Source of the DNA: VXYL01 sp965199945
GTDB taxonomy: Bacteria; Pseudomonadota; Gammaproteobacteria; Pseudomonadales; Azotimanducaceae
Length of the DNA: 64,000 nucleotides
Direction: 5' to 3'
Assembly (NCBI GenBank): GCA_965199945.1
Contig: OZ241354.1
Span: 1,178,001 to 1,242,000 of the forward strand
Shown: positions 36,950-47,627 of the stretch, piece by piece
How the letters are laid out: the number at the start of each line of letters is the position of its first letter
Position numbering within the stretch: position 1 is the stretch's first letter
Translations under genes and position numbers: made by a program
Notes under the pieces: generated by a model
Database searches by the model: none
The model's input: only the letters and a program-made list of their open reading frames with translations
What the model was told of the DNA's origin: nothing

Positions 36950-39109
36950 CTAGTCTTCGTCCTCGTCTTCTTCGTCCGCGCCCTCGCTCTGGGCGACGTC
37001 CCCCAAGGGGATGGACACCGTCATCTGCGTGAATGAATCCGCTTCCGTCTCGACTTTGATGTCGCCGCCGTGCTGCCGCACGATGTCGCTGGAGAGGGCG
37101 AGGCCGAGGCCGGTGCCCTTGTCGGTGGGCTTCGTGGTGAAGAACGGGTTGAAGATCTTGTCGACGACGTCCTGGGGAATGCCGCTGCCGTTGTCGCGAA
37201 TCACCACTTCGAAGCGGTCGTCGAAGCGCTTTGTGGCGAGGCGCAGCGTCGGCTGGTAGTCGCCGCCGGACGCCTCCCGCCGCTCGTTGACGGCATAGCA
37301 AGCGTTGGTGGCCATGTTGAGGAAGACGCGGCTCAAGTCCTGGGCGACCACCGACACCGTGCCCATGTTGGGGTCGAGGTCCTTGTCGATGGTCAGCTGG
37401 AAGTCGGGATCGGCCGCCCGCGCCGCATGGAAGGCAAGCTGGGTGTGCTCGGCGAGCAGGGCGTTGAGGTCGGTGGGCTGGCGCTCGCCGCCGTCGCGCC
37501 CCATCGTCAGCATGTCGCGCACGATGCGGTCGGCGCGGTCGCCGTGGTGGCGGATGCGGCCGAGATTCTCGGTCAAGTCCTGATTGATTTCGTCGAGCAG
37601 CTCGCGCTGCTCGTCGTTCAGCGCCTCGCCCGCCTCCTTCAGCGTCTCGTCGAGTTCTTCGAGAAGCTCCTGCGAGGCTTCGGAGAAGTTCTTCACGAAA
37701 TTGAGCGGGTTCTTGATCTCGTGGGCGACGCCGGCGGTGAGCTCGCCGAGCGCCGCGAGCTTCTCCTGCGCCACCATCTGATCCTGGGCGCGCTCCAGAT
37801 CGGCCAGCGCCCCCTCCAGCTGCTCGTTCTTGCCGCGCAGCTCCTCGGCGAGTTTCTCCACCAGATTGAGGCGCTGCACTTCAAGCGCGTGGCGCCGGAA
37901 CACTTCCAGCGCCCTGGCCATGTCCGCCACCTCGTCGCGCCCCTCGATCTCCACCTCCGCCTCTAGATCGCCGTCCGCCATGGCGGTCATGCGGTTCGAC
38001 AACTGCTCGATGCGCCGCAGCAGCACCTTGCCGACGAACAGCCAGGCGATGAGCACGGCGCCGAGGACGCTCAGCACGTTGAGCGCCAGCAGCAGTGCGC
38101 GCCCGGTGGAGATGGTCTGGGTGGACGCTTCGGTGGCCGCGAGTGCCTGCTCGCCGGCGGCGCTCACCAGCCCCTCCACTTCGTCCACTAGCTGGGTCGC
38201 AAGCTGGCGGTTGTTGGCCAGAAGGTCGCGCTGCCGCGACTCGAGCGCCAGTTCCTGGGTGCGCAGCGCAAAGCCGCCGTTCTCCGCCAGGCCGAGGTCG
38301 CGCAGCCGAGCGAATGCCGGCGCCAGCGCGTCCGCGGTCGGCCCCTCGGCGAGCGTCGAGAGGCTCCGTTCCGCCGCGCCGACCGAGGCCTGGAAGCGGT
38401 CGCGCAGCGGTTCGAGCAGCGGGGCGTCGGAAAGATTGAAGGCGCTGCCGAGCACCTGGGTGCCGATCGTCGCATCGGCGTACAGGCCGGCCAGGTGTCG
38501 ATAGCGCGTGACTTCGGACTCCGAAAGATGCTCGCTGCGCGGCGCCGGCGCGGTGCCCAGCTGTCGGTAGCCGGTGATGGCGTAGAATAGCTGGTCGTCG
38601 ATGGCCGGCACCAGAATGTCGTCCAGCTGATCCTGCAGAGTGCCGAGTTCCGAGCGCACGGCGGCGCTGCGGGCGGCGAGGGCGAAGCGTTCGGACACCG
38701 ACGCCTCGATGGCATCGATGTTGGCCGTGAGCGCGGCGCCGCGTTCGCGGATGCGGCTGTGCCGCTCGTCCTCGCTCTTAAGCTCCGCAAGCTGGCCCTC
38801 GAACGCTTGGCGCTCGGCCTCCACGCTTGCGGTGGTGGTCTCGAACGCCTGCGGCGTCTCGGCCGCGACGAGGCGCGGCGCCGCTGCCACCAGCACGCCG
38901 GCGCGCTGGGCGATGCCGAAGGCGGCCGACATCTGCGGCACCCGTTCGTTGACGCGGCCCTGGGAGTCGCCGACTTGGTTGAAGGAGAACCAGCCGACCA
39001 AGCTCGCGGCCAGAGTGAAGGCAGTGGCCGCGCCGATGCCAGCGTAGAGCTGGGTGGAGATGCGGAACCGGCTTGCCGCGATGCGCTTGAGCAAGTTTAC
39101 CTCGGTCAT
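36950..39109 (-). CDS. Membrane sensor histidine kinase with long periplasmic sensor
   Basis: This 719-residue protein has a transmembrane helix near residues 25-45 and an about 280-residue, mostly helical periplasmic domain. A second helix lies near 330-350 (LLLALNVLSVLGAVLIAWLF), followed by HAMP (RRIEQLSNRMTAMADGDLEAE), a coiled coil, HisKA with the phosphoacceptor in AHEIKNPLNFV (about 460) and HATPase with DNGSGIPQ, NPFFTTK and GTGLGLALS. The acidic C-terminus ends EGADEEDEDED. It lies 38 bp after the periplasmic binding protein gene, so that protein may present the ligand to it. The cognate receiver is probably the REC-PP2C protein of the same operon. Confidence 0.9.
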   Translation of the reverse strand: MTEVNLLKRIAASRFRISTQLYAGIGAATAFTLAASLVGWFSFNQVGDSQGRVNERVPQMSAAFGIAQRAGVLVAAAPRLVAAETPQAFETTTASVEAERQAFEGQLAELKSEDERHSRIRERGAALTANIDAIEASVSERFALAARSAAVRSELGTLQDQLDDILVPAIDDQLFYAITGYRQLGTAPAPRSEHLSESEVTRYRHLAGLYADATIGTQVLGSAFNLSDAPLLEPLRDRFQASVGAAERSLSTLAEGPTADALAPAFARLRDLGLAENGGFALRTQELALESRQRDLLANNRQLATQLVDEVEGLVSAAGEQALAATEASTQTISTGRALLLALNVLSVLGAVLIAWLFVGKVLLRRIEQLSNRMTAMADGDLEAEVEIEGRDEVADMARALEVFRRHALEVQRLNLVEKLAEELRGKNEQLEGALADLERAQDQMVAQEKLAALGELTAGVAHEIKNPLNFVKNFSEASQELLEELDETLKEAGEALNDEQRELLDEINQDLTENLGRIRHHGDRADRIVRDMLTMGRDGGERQPTDLNALLAEHTQLAFHAARAADPDFQLTIDKDLDPNMGTVSVVAQDLSRVFLNMATNACYAVNERREASGGDYQPTLRLATKRFDDRFEVVIRDNGSGIPQDVVDKIFNPFFTTKPTDKGTGLGLALSSDIVRQHGGDIKVETEADSFTQMTVSIPLGDVAQSEGADEEDEDED

Positions 39110-39146
39110 GGCGCGCGCTCCGTCGGCGCGCCCTGCGGCAGGCGGT

Positions 39147-40316
39147 TCATCGCAGGGCCCCTTCGAGGGTGGTGATCGGGCGGTAGCGCCCGGCGGCGTC
39201 GATCACGGTCAGAAACACGTCGTCCGAACCCTGGTTGTCGTGTTCGCCGTAGCGCAGCGGGAAGCCGTCGATGTCCACGCGGTCTTCGCTGCGCAGCGAG
39301 CCGAGGAAGCACTCGCGGTCGAGGCCCTGGCAGCGCTCGAGAGCCGCGATGGCGAGGCGCCCGGCGAGGTAGCCTTCCAACGACACGAAGCCGGCGGCCG
39401 CCTCCGGCGCGAACTCGCGCAGCGCTTGCTGGTAGGCGAGAACCACCGGATGGTCGCCGTCCGGAAAGGGCACCACCTGGGTGACGAACACGCCGGTGCC
39501 GTCGCCGCCGAGTTGCCGCGCCAGCGCATTGCTGCCGACGAAGGAGATGGTGATGAACACCGGATCGAAGCCGATGTGCCGCGCCCAGGAAATCAGCGCC
39601 GCCACCGGCTGGTAGGCGCCGACGAGAATCACCGCGCCCGGGTCGCCAGCGCGCACGTCGAGCAGCGCCGTCTTCACAGCCGTCGTGTTGCGCGGATAGA
39701 CGCCGACCGCCACCGGCGCCATGCCGCGCCGTTGCAGGGCCTGCTGCACGCCGTGATGGCCGGCGCGCCCGAAGGAATCGTCCTGGTACATCACCGCGAT
39801 GCGCTCGATGCCGAGGTCGCCGAGCAGCCGCGCCACCATGGCCTCGGTCTCGTCGTCGTAGGAGGCGCGCAGGTTCAGCACCTGCTCGCCCTGGCCGCGC
39901 GTGTCGCGCAGGAACGCCGCGCCCGTGAACGGCGCGACGTAGGGCACGCCGGCGCTGGCCGCCACCGGCACGGCGGCGCGCGAGGTGGGCGTGCCCACGG
40001 CGCCGATCAGCGCGAACACGCCGCTCTGGATCAGGCTGCGCGTGTTCTCGATCGCAAGTTCCGGCTCGTAGCGGTCGTCCAAGGATTGCAGTTCGAGCGG
40101 CCGCCCGTGGACGCCGCCGCGCCGGTTCGCTTCCTCGAACGCGGCTTCGATGCCGATGCGCATGTCTCGGCCGAGTTCCTGGGCCGGCCCGGAGAAGGCC
40201 GCCGACTGGCCGAACGGGATGGGCTGCCCAGCCGATGCCCGCTCGCCGGCGGTCTCGGCGCCGCACACCGCCGTGGCGAAACCGAGGGCGAGGAGCAGGC
40301 GCAGCGCTCCCTTCAC
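39147..40316 (-). CDS. Periplasmic ligand-binding protein (ABC/Leu-Ile-Val type)
   Basis: This 389-residue protein has a signal peptide (LRLLLALGFATAVCGAE) and a type I periplasmic-binding fold: IPFGQSAAFSGPAQELGRDM, GIEAAFEEANRRGGVHGRP, IGAVGTPTSRAAVPVAA, YVAPFTGAAFLRD and VAVMYQDDSFGRAG. The family usually feeds branched-chain amino-acid ABC transporters, but no permease or ATPase gene is nearby. Instead it overlaps the RsbW-like gene by 4 bp and precedes the sensor kinase, which suggests a sensory role. Confidence 0.87.
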   Translation of the reverse strand: MKGALRLLLALGFATAVCGAETAGERASAGQPIPFGQSAAFSGPAQELGRDMRIGIEAAFEEANRRGGVHGRPLELQSLDDRYEPELAIENTRSLIQSGVFALIGAVGTPTSRAAVPVAASAGVPYVAPFTGAAFLRDTRGQGEQVLNLRASYDDETEAMVARLLGDLGIERIAVMYQDDSFGRAGHHGVQQALQRRGMAPVAVGVYPRNTTAVKTALLDVRAGDPGAVILVGAYQPVAALISWARHIGFDPVFITISFVGSNALARQLGGDGTGVFVTQVVPFPDGDHPVVLAYQQALREFAPEAAAGFVSLEGYLAGRLAIAALERCQGLDRECFLGSLRSEDRVDIDGFPLRYGEHDNQGSDDVFLTVIDAAGRYRPITTLEGALR

Positions 40317-40741
40317 GCGTTCGGCGCCTCGGCGCGCCGCTTGCGCAGCGTGATGTGATTGCGCCCGTCTTCGCGGCGGTATTTCGTCTCATCCATCAGC
40401 GTCTTCACGAAGTGGACGCCGAGGCCGCCGATGGGGCGGTCTTCCACTTCGGAGTCCAAGTCCGGCGGCGGCGCTTCGGCGAAGGGGTCGAAGGCGATGC
40501 CGTCGTCGATGATGTCGATGGCCAGCGCGTCCGGCGTCGACTCCAGCACCAGTTCGATGCGGTGGCTGCCGTCGCCGCCGTAGTTGACGATGTTCACGCA
40601 CAGCTCTTCGACCACCAGCTGCACCTGGTAGGCGAGGTCCGGCGGCCAATGCTGCTGTTCGCCGAATGCCGCCAACTCCGTTTCGAGGCGCCGCACCTCG
40701 TCGAGCGTGGCGTCCATGTCGAGTGCGAGCCGGGCGGCCAT
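40313..40741 (-). CDS. RsbW-like anti-sigma regulatory kinase
   Basis: This 142-residue HATPase_c protein of the SpoIIAB/RsbW type has the N-box VVEELCVNIVNYGG, IIDDGIAFDPF and GGLGVHFVKTLMDE. It should phosphorylate a STAS antagonist and bind a sigma factor or another partner. It lies 26 bp after the phosphatase gene and overlaps the next gene by 4 bp, consistent with one operon. Confidence 0.9.
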   Translation of the reverse strand: MAARLALDMDATLDEVRRLETELAAFGEQQHWPPDLAYQVQLVVEELCVNIVNYGGDGSHRIELVLESTPDALAIDIIDDGIAFDPFAEAPPPDLDSEVEDRPIGGLGVHFVKTLMDETKYRREDGRNHITLRKRRAEAPNA

Positions 40742-40767
40742 GTCACGCGCTACCGGTCACTTGCGCC

Positions 40768-41931
40768 CTAAGGCGCCCGCCGCCGCAGGGTGAGGCAGGT
40801 GATGTCGTCGGACTGCGGCGTGCCCTCGGCGAAGGCGCGCACCGCCTTGAAGACGTCGTCGTTGGCGGTGCGGGCGTCGGTGCCGGGCGATTCGGCGAAG
40901 ACCCGGTGCAGGCGCTCCATGCCGAACTCTTCGTGCTCGGCGTTCATGGCCTCGGACACGCCGTCCGTGTAGAGCACCGCCGTGTCCCCCGGCGCCAGCG
41001 TGACGTCGTGCTGGTCGTAGTCGAGGTCCTCCATGACACCGAGCGCCACGCCGGCCGTCTGCGGCAGCTCCTCGGACGCGCCGTCGGCGTGGACGATCAG
41101 CGGCGGATTGTGGCCGCCGTTGGCGTAGGTGAGCTTGCCGCTCTTGGGATCGTAGACGGCGTAGAAGACGGTGACGAACATCAGCGTGTCGTTGCCGTCG
41201 GCGAGCAGGCTGTTCACTTCCTTGAGCACCGCGCCCGGCTGCGGCATGCCGATCGCCGCGCCTTTGAGCAGCGTGCGGCAGGACATCATGAACAGCGCCG
41301 CCGGCACGCCCTTGCCGGAGACGTCGGCGATGGCGAGGCCGACGCGCCCGTCCTCGAGGGCGATCAGGTCGAAGAAGTCGCCGCCGACTTCCCGCGCCGC
41401 TTCCATGTTGCCGAAGATCTCGTAGTCCGGTTCGTCCGGGAAGACCGTCGGCAGAATCGACTGCTGCATCTTGCTGGCGACGTCGAGTTCCTTCTGGATG
41501 GAAACCAGCTGGTCGCGGGTCGCCAGCGCTTCGCGCAGCACCTTCAGATGGCTCAGCGTCTTGTCGATGGTGATGCGCAAGTCGTTGAAGTCGATGGGCT
41601 TCGTCACGAAGTCGAAGGCGCCGCGGTTCATCGCCGTGCGGATGTTCTGCATGTCGCCGTAGGCCGAAACGATCACCGCGCGGATGTTCGGATCCACGTT
41701 GGGAATCTGGTCGAGCAGCGTCAGGCCGTCCATCTCCGGCATGTTGATGTCCGAGAGCACCATGTTGATCTCGCGGTCCGCCGCCAGCTTCGCCAACGCC
41801 TCGGCGCCGTTGTGCGCGAACACCAGCTGGAAGCGGCCGGCGCGCACGTCCCGGCGCAGGCGCTGGGTCATCAGATGTTCGAGATCGGGTTCGTCGTCGA
41901 CGACGAGAATCTTGTTCACCGCGTTGGCCAT
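40768..41931 (-). CDS. Response regulator with PP2C (SpoIIE/RsbU-type) phosphatase domain
   Basis: This 387-residue protein has an N-terminal receiver domain (NKILVVDDEPD, phosphoacceptor aspartate in MVLSDINMPEMDGL, VSAYG, KPIDF; about 1-125). A coiled coil follows, then the SpoIIE/PP2C domain (about 165-387) with REVGGDFFDLIAL, IADVSGKGVPAALFM, YANGGHNPP and LYTDGVSEAMN. This is the architecture of HsbR/RsbU-like regulators: phosphorylation of the receiver by a kinase controls dephosphorylation of a STAS protein. Its start codon abuts the rpoD stop. Confidence 0.93.
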   Translation of the reverse strand: MANAVNKILVVDDEPDLEHLMTQRLRRDVRAGRFQLVFAHNGAEALAKLAADREINMVLSDINMPEMDGLTLLDQIPNVDPNIRAVIVSAYGDMQNIRTAMNRGAFDFVTKPIDFNDLRITIDKTLSHLKVLREALATRDQLVSIQKELDVASKMQQSILPTVFPDEPDYEIFGNMEAAREVGGDFFDLIALEDGRVGLAIADVSGKGVPAALFMMSCRTLLKGAAIGMPQPGAVLKEVNSLLADGNDTLMFVTVFYAVYDPKSGKLTYANGGHNPPLIVHADGASEELPQTAGVALGVMEDLDYDQHDVTLAPGDTAVLYTDGVSEAMNAEHEEFGMERLHRVFAESPGTDARTANDDVFKAVRAFAEGTPQSDDITCLTLRRRAP

Positions 41932-43803
<1,872 letters not shown>

Positions 43804-44004
43804 GTCACCTCTATGGTTGTGGCGAACGCCCCCGTTTCAAGCGGGCTGCGGCTAACAGAGCATCGTACACCATGCGCAAGCCCGCTGCCGGCGCCGCACA
43901 CGGCGCAACGGCGTCCAAGCCGACCGACAACGTCCGAGCCCACCGACAGCCGCGCGGCGCTTCGACAGAGTACGATCGTCGGCTGCCAGCAAGGGTTGGA
44001 CGCC

Positions 44005-44331
44005 ATGCCGGTCGTGGTCTTTGTGCATGCCGATGGGCGCCGGGAAGCGCATGCCGCGGCCGTCGGGGCGTCCGTGATGGATTGCGCGGTGGACAACGGC
44101 GTGGCGGGGATTCGGGCGCAGTGCGGTGGCGGATGTACCTGTTCGACCTGCCACGCCGTCGTCGACGAACGGTGGTTCGCGCGAGTCGGGGGGCCGGTCG
44201 GCGACGAACGCGACATCCTCGAGTTCACGCCCGGGCGCCGGCCGCGCAGCCGCCTCACCTGCCAGATCGTCTTGCGCGAGGACATGGACGGCATCGTCGT
44301 CCACATACCTTGTTCAGCGCCCCCGTCGTAG
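44005..44331 (+). CDS. 2Fe-2S ferredoxin
   Basis: From ATG 44005 the protein is 108 residues with the adrenodoxin/putidaredoxin-type cluster motif: three cysteines in CGGGCTCSTCH and the fourth in SRLTCQIVL. It begins MPVVVFVHADGRREAHAA and ends DGIVVHIP. It shuttles electrons, typically to a cytochrome P450, Rieske oxygenase or Fe-S assembly; no partner is adjacent. It diverges from rpoD. Confidence 0.9.
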   Translation: MPVVVFVHADGRREAHAAAVGASVMDCAVDNGVAGIRAQCGGGCTCSTCHAVVDERWFARVGGPVGDERDILEFTPGRRPRSRLTCQIVLREDMDGIVVHIPCSAPPS

Positions 44332-44366
44332 GCGGTGCCGCAGAGGAAACAAGCGCGGCCCTGGCG

Positions 44367-45803
44367 TTAGGCCGAAAGGCGAAGGATGCGCGCCGGGTCG
44401 CGGCTGGTGTTGTGGAGCCGCACGCCCATCGCCGCCGCCACGCCGGCGAGGCCCGCGGCCAACGCCAGCCAGAAGCCGAAGACGCCGAGCGCCGGCAGCC
44501 CCCACAGGCCGAACCCCAACAGCGCGCCGAGGGGCAGGGCGAACGCCCAGTAGCCGAGGATCGAATAGACCATGGGCGCTCGCGTGTCCTTGTAGCCGCG
44601 CAGGGCGCCGGCCATCGTGCCCTGGGTGTCGTCGAAGATCTGGTAGACGGCCACCAGGAGGATCAGCGCCGCCGCCAACGCCGCGACGGCGGCGTCGTCG
44701 GTATAGATGGCGACCACCTGGTGGCGCAGCAGCACCAGCAGGCCGCTCACCGCCACGGCATAGCAGAGAGACGCACAGAACGCAGTGCGCGCCACGGTGG
44801 CGGCGCGTCCATGCTGGCCGGCGCCGACATGGAAGCCGATGCGGATGCCCGCCGCCGTGCCGAGGGACATGGGCAGCACGAAGGTCGCCCAGTTGACGTT
44901 GCCGGCGATGGTGTGGGCGGAGATGGACGTCACGCCGAGGCTTCCCACCAGGAAGCCGATCACCGTGAACAGCACCATGCCGACGAACGACGACAGGCCG
45001 ATGGGCACGCCCACCTTCAGGATGTGCGCCATCTGCCGTCGGTCGGGACGCTCGAACCGCTGCCAGAGCCCGGTGGCGCGAAAGTAGGGGAAGCGCGTCA
45101 GCACCAGCACGGCCGCCAGTTCGAACCACATGACGATGGCCGTCGCCCAGCCGCAGCCTTCGCCGCCGAGCTCCGGCGCCCCGAACGCGCCGTAGATGAA
45201 GGCGTAGTTGAGCAATGCGTTGAGGAGCAGGGCGACGCCGGCGATCACCATGGGGCCGAAGGTGTGGCCGATGCCCTCCGAGGCGCCCCGCAGCAGGATG
45301 TAGCACATGCCCGCCGGCAGTCCGAACGCCGCCGCCCGCAGATAGCGAATGGCGATGTCCGTGGCTTCGGGATCGATGCGGAAGAGCGTGAACAGCGGCG
45401 CTGCGGACACCACCAGCAGGATGCCCGGCACGCTCGCCGCAGCCGTCAGCAGCAGCGCCTGGCGGATCGTCGCGCCGACCTCCGACGTGCGCCCGCCGCC
45501 GACCAGCTGCGCCGCGATTGGCGTGACCGACATCGTGCAGCCGGCGAGCACCAGGAAGACCGGCCACAGCACGTTGCTGCCGAGCGCCACTCCCGCCAAG
45601 TGTACCGAGGCGTAGTGGCCGGCCATCACGGTGTCCATGAAGCCCATGCCCATGATGAAGAACTGGGTGGCGGCAATCGGCGCGCCGAGACGCGCCAACG
45701 CGCCGGCCTCGCTGCGCCACGCTGGCCGGCGGGAGGCGTCGCCCCCGGTTTGCGCCGCGATTCGTGGTTCGGCTGCGCCCTCGCTGCCGCCCGGCCGCGT
45801 CAA
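44367..45803 (-). CDS. MATE family efflux transporter
   Basis: The protein is about 478 residues with 12 predicted membrane helices of the MATE fold: APIAATQFFIMGMGFMDTVM, QLVGGGRTSEVG, GAFGAPELGGEGCGWATAIV, SLGTAAGIRIGFHVGAG and FDDTQGTMAGALRGYKDT. It exports cationic drugs or metabolites using Na+ or H+ gradients. No ATG or GTG is suitably placed; TTG 45803 is chosen, with TTG 45698 as the alternative. It lies 30 bp downstream of the GFA gene on the same strand. Confidence 0.88.
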   Translation of the reverse strand: MTRPGGSEGAAEPRIAAQTGGDASRRPAWRSEAGALARLGAPIAATQFFIMGMGFMDTVMAGHYASVHLAGVALGSNVLWPVFLVLAGCTMSVTPIAAQLVGGGRTSEVGATIRQALLLTAAASVPGILLVVSAAPLFTLFRIDPEATDIAIRYLRAAAFGLPAGMCYILLRGASEGIGHTFGPMVIAGVALLLNALLNYAFIYGAFGAPELGGEGCGWATAIVMWFELAAVLVLTRFPYFRATGLWQRFERPDRRQMAHILKVGVPIGLSSFVGMVLFTVIGFLVGSLGVTSISAHTIAGNVNWATFVLPMSLGTAAGIRIGFHVGAGQHGRAATVARTAFCASLCYAVAVSGLLVLLRHQVVAIYTDDAAVAALAAALILLVAVYQIFDDTQGTMAGALRGYKDTRAPMVYSILGYWAFALPLGALLGFGLWGLPALGVFGFWLALAAGLAGVAAAMGVRLHNTSRDPARILRLSA

Positions 45804-45832
45804 CCGGGATTCCTTGGCCGGCTTCCGCTTCT

Positions 45833-46246
45833 CTAGGCCTGCGGGCTCTTGTCGAATCTCGGTTGTTCCGGCGACGTCTCGGCCCACGGCTGGCTGCTCG
45901 CGGTCCAGATGTGGAACGCCGGCTTCAGCCAGCTGGGGTCGTCCAGCGTCGCCGCCTTCAGAACCCGCATCGCCGCGTTGGCGGAGAGCTCGGACAAGAT
46001 CGGCGAGCCGCAGCTGGGGCAGAACCTGCGCGTCACTTGAGTGCCGCTGTCGGTGTCCACCGTGTGGCCGGCGAGCTCGCCGCTGAGCGTCAGCGAATCC
46101 GTGGGTACGCCGAGAATCGTCGAATAGGCGCCGCCGGATGCGTACTGGCAGTCCCGGCAGTGGCAATGCCCGACGAACATGGGTGCCGCGCCGCATTCGT
46201 AGCGCACCTTGCCGCAACGGCAGCCGCCGCTGAATTGATCGGCCAT
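45833..46246 (-). CDS. GFA/CENP-V family zinc-binding protein
   Basis: This 137-residue protein starts MADQFSGGCRCGKVRYEC at 46246 after AGGAGA. It has the GFA metal motifs GGCRCG, HCHCRDCQ and RRFCPSCGSP. The family includes glutathione-dependent formaldehyde-activating enzyme and many proteins without a known reaction, so a specific function is not claimed. Confidence 0.9.
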   Translation of the reverse strand: MADQFSGGCRCGKVRYECGAAPMFVGHCHCRDCQYASGGAYSTILGVPTDSLTLSGELAGHTVDTDSGTQVTRRFCPSCGSPILSELSANAAMRVLKAATLDDPSWLKPAFHIWTASSQPWAETSPEQPRFDKSPQA

Positions 46247-46352
46247 GTTCTCTCCTATGCTTTGCTGTTTCTTGCCGCGTCGGAGTGTAGCGGAAGACCC
46301 TGCTTCAACGTCGCCGAGTCCGTCTCGATCAACAATCCGGAAGGTGAAGCCG

Positions 46353-47621
46353 ATGGTTGCAATCCCATGCCAGCCGCGTAGTGTCGAATCCGTCGCGCTT
46401 GATCTGCGCGGCGACGCACATGGTTTGGCGCACGGCATGTCTGACACCCGCCCGACGGCCAGCTTCGCCGAAGCCCTTGCCTTGCTGACGTCGGACGATG
46501 CCGGCGTTTCGGCCCGCCTCCACAAGGACGTCCTCGACTGCGCCTGGGCCGGCGCAGCGCTGCTCGACCTGGCGTTCGCCGGGCGCATCGACACCGACCT
46601 CGGCGGCTTGGACGTCGTCGATCATGCGCCAACCGGCGCACCGGCCCTCGACGATGTGCTGAACGCCATCGCCGCCCGCCGGTCGCGGCTCGACGCCCGT
46701 GAGTGGATCGGCGAACTGTCCGGCGCCCAGGCGGAGGCCATCCGCGCCGGCGCGTTGGCGGCGCTGACGGCGCGGCAGGTGCTGGCGGTGAAGCGCAAGC
46801 GGTTCGGCGCGCGCCGCCACGAGTTGCTGGATGCAAGCGAGAGAACCGCGCTGTGTTCCCGTCTCTCTGCCACGCTTGACGCGACCGACGTTCCCGATCC
46901 TTGGGACGCCGCACTGGTGGCGCTGCTCGACGCCTGCGACTTGCTCGCGAGCGTGCTTCCCGCCGAGGAGATCGAACGCGCCGCCGAGCGCTTGGCGCAG
47001 CTGCGCCGGCTCGACCTGATTGGCCGCGAAGTCGCCGGCGCGATCGCCGACATTGAACGCACCGTCGTCCTCGCCGTGCGCACCCAGACGGCCCGCCTGC
47101 GCCGCCGGCTGCTGCTTCTCGGCGCCGCAAGCGCGATTGCCTGCCTGGGCATCCTGCTGCTGCCGCGCATCGGCGTCGGCCATCGCTTCGGCCCAACGCT
47201 GCGCGAACGCCTTTGGTTCGACGGCGCATGGCAGGAGTGGAGCGGCTACGCGCTGCTCGCCGCCAGCGGCTTGGCGCTGGCCGCGGCCGGGTTCGCGCAC
47301 ACCCCGCTGGCGGCTCGCGCCGGCAGCGTCCACCGGTGGCGGGTCGCGCATTTGGGCTTAGGCGCGGTTGCGCTGGCGTTGCTCGTGGCGCACACGGGAC
47401 TGCGCCTGGGCGTCAACCTGAACGCCGTGCTGATGGCCTGCTACTTGACGGCGCTGCTGCTCGGCGCGTTGACCGGCGTGGCGACCTACGGAGCGTCGCA
47501 GCTGCGCAAGCTCGGCATGGCGCCGTGGCTGCCCGGCGTCCTCCTGCGCTGGCACTTCCTGGCGCTGTTGCCCCTGCCGGCGCTGCTGATCGCGCACCTG
47601 CTCGTGGTCTACGCGTACTGA
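46353..47621 (+). CDS. GPP34 (GOLPH3-like) domain fused to a diheme cytochrome b-like membrane domain
   Basis: The N-terminal part (about 200 residues, starting near ASFAEALALLTSDD) matches bacterial GPP34/GOLPH3-like proteins: GAALLDLAFAGRI, PTGAPALDDVLNAI, REWIGELSG and the late ERAAERLAQLRRLDLIGREVAG. The C-terminal part has about five membrane helices. Two of these carry histidine pairs exactly 14 residues apart: codons 47349 and 47391 (AHLGLGAVALALLVAHTG), and 47553 and 47595 (WHFLALLPLPALLIAHLL). This spacing is the haem-ligand pattern of cytochrome b-type proteins. The start is ATG 46353, preceded by GGAAGGTG; ATG 46437 is the alternative. It is followed 6 bp later by a multihaem cytochrome gene, so electron transfer between membrane and periplasm is the likely role. 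Confidence 0.75.
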   Translation: MVAIPCQPRSVESVALDLRGDAHGLAHGMSDTRPTASFAEALALLTSDDAGVSARLHKDVLDCAWAGAALLDLAFAGRIDTDLGGLDVVDHAPTGAPALDDVLNAIAARRSRLDAREWIGELSGAQAEAIRAGALAALTARQVLAVKRKRFGARRHELLDASERTALCSRLSATLDATDVPDPWDAALVALLDACDLLASVLPAEEIERAAERLAQLRRLDLIGREVAGAIADIERTVVLAVRTQTARLRRRLLLLGAASAIACLGILLLPRIGVGHRFGPTLRERLWFDGAWQEWSGYALLAASGLALAAAGFAHTPLAARAGSVHRWRVAHLGLGAVALALLVAHTGLRLGVNLNAVLMACYLTALLLGALTGVATYGASQLRKLGMAPWLPGVLLRWHFLALLPLPALLIAHLLVVYAY

Positions 47622-47627
47622 ACGCTC

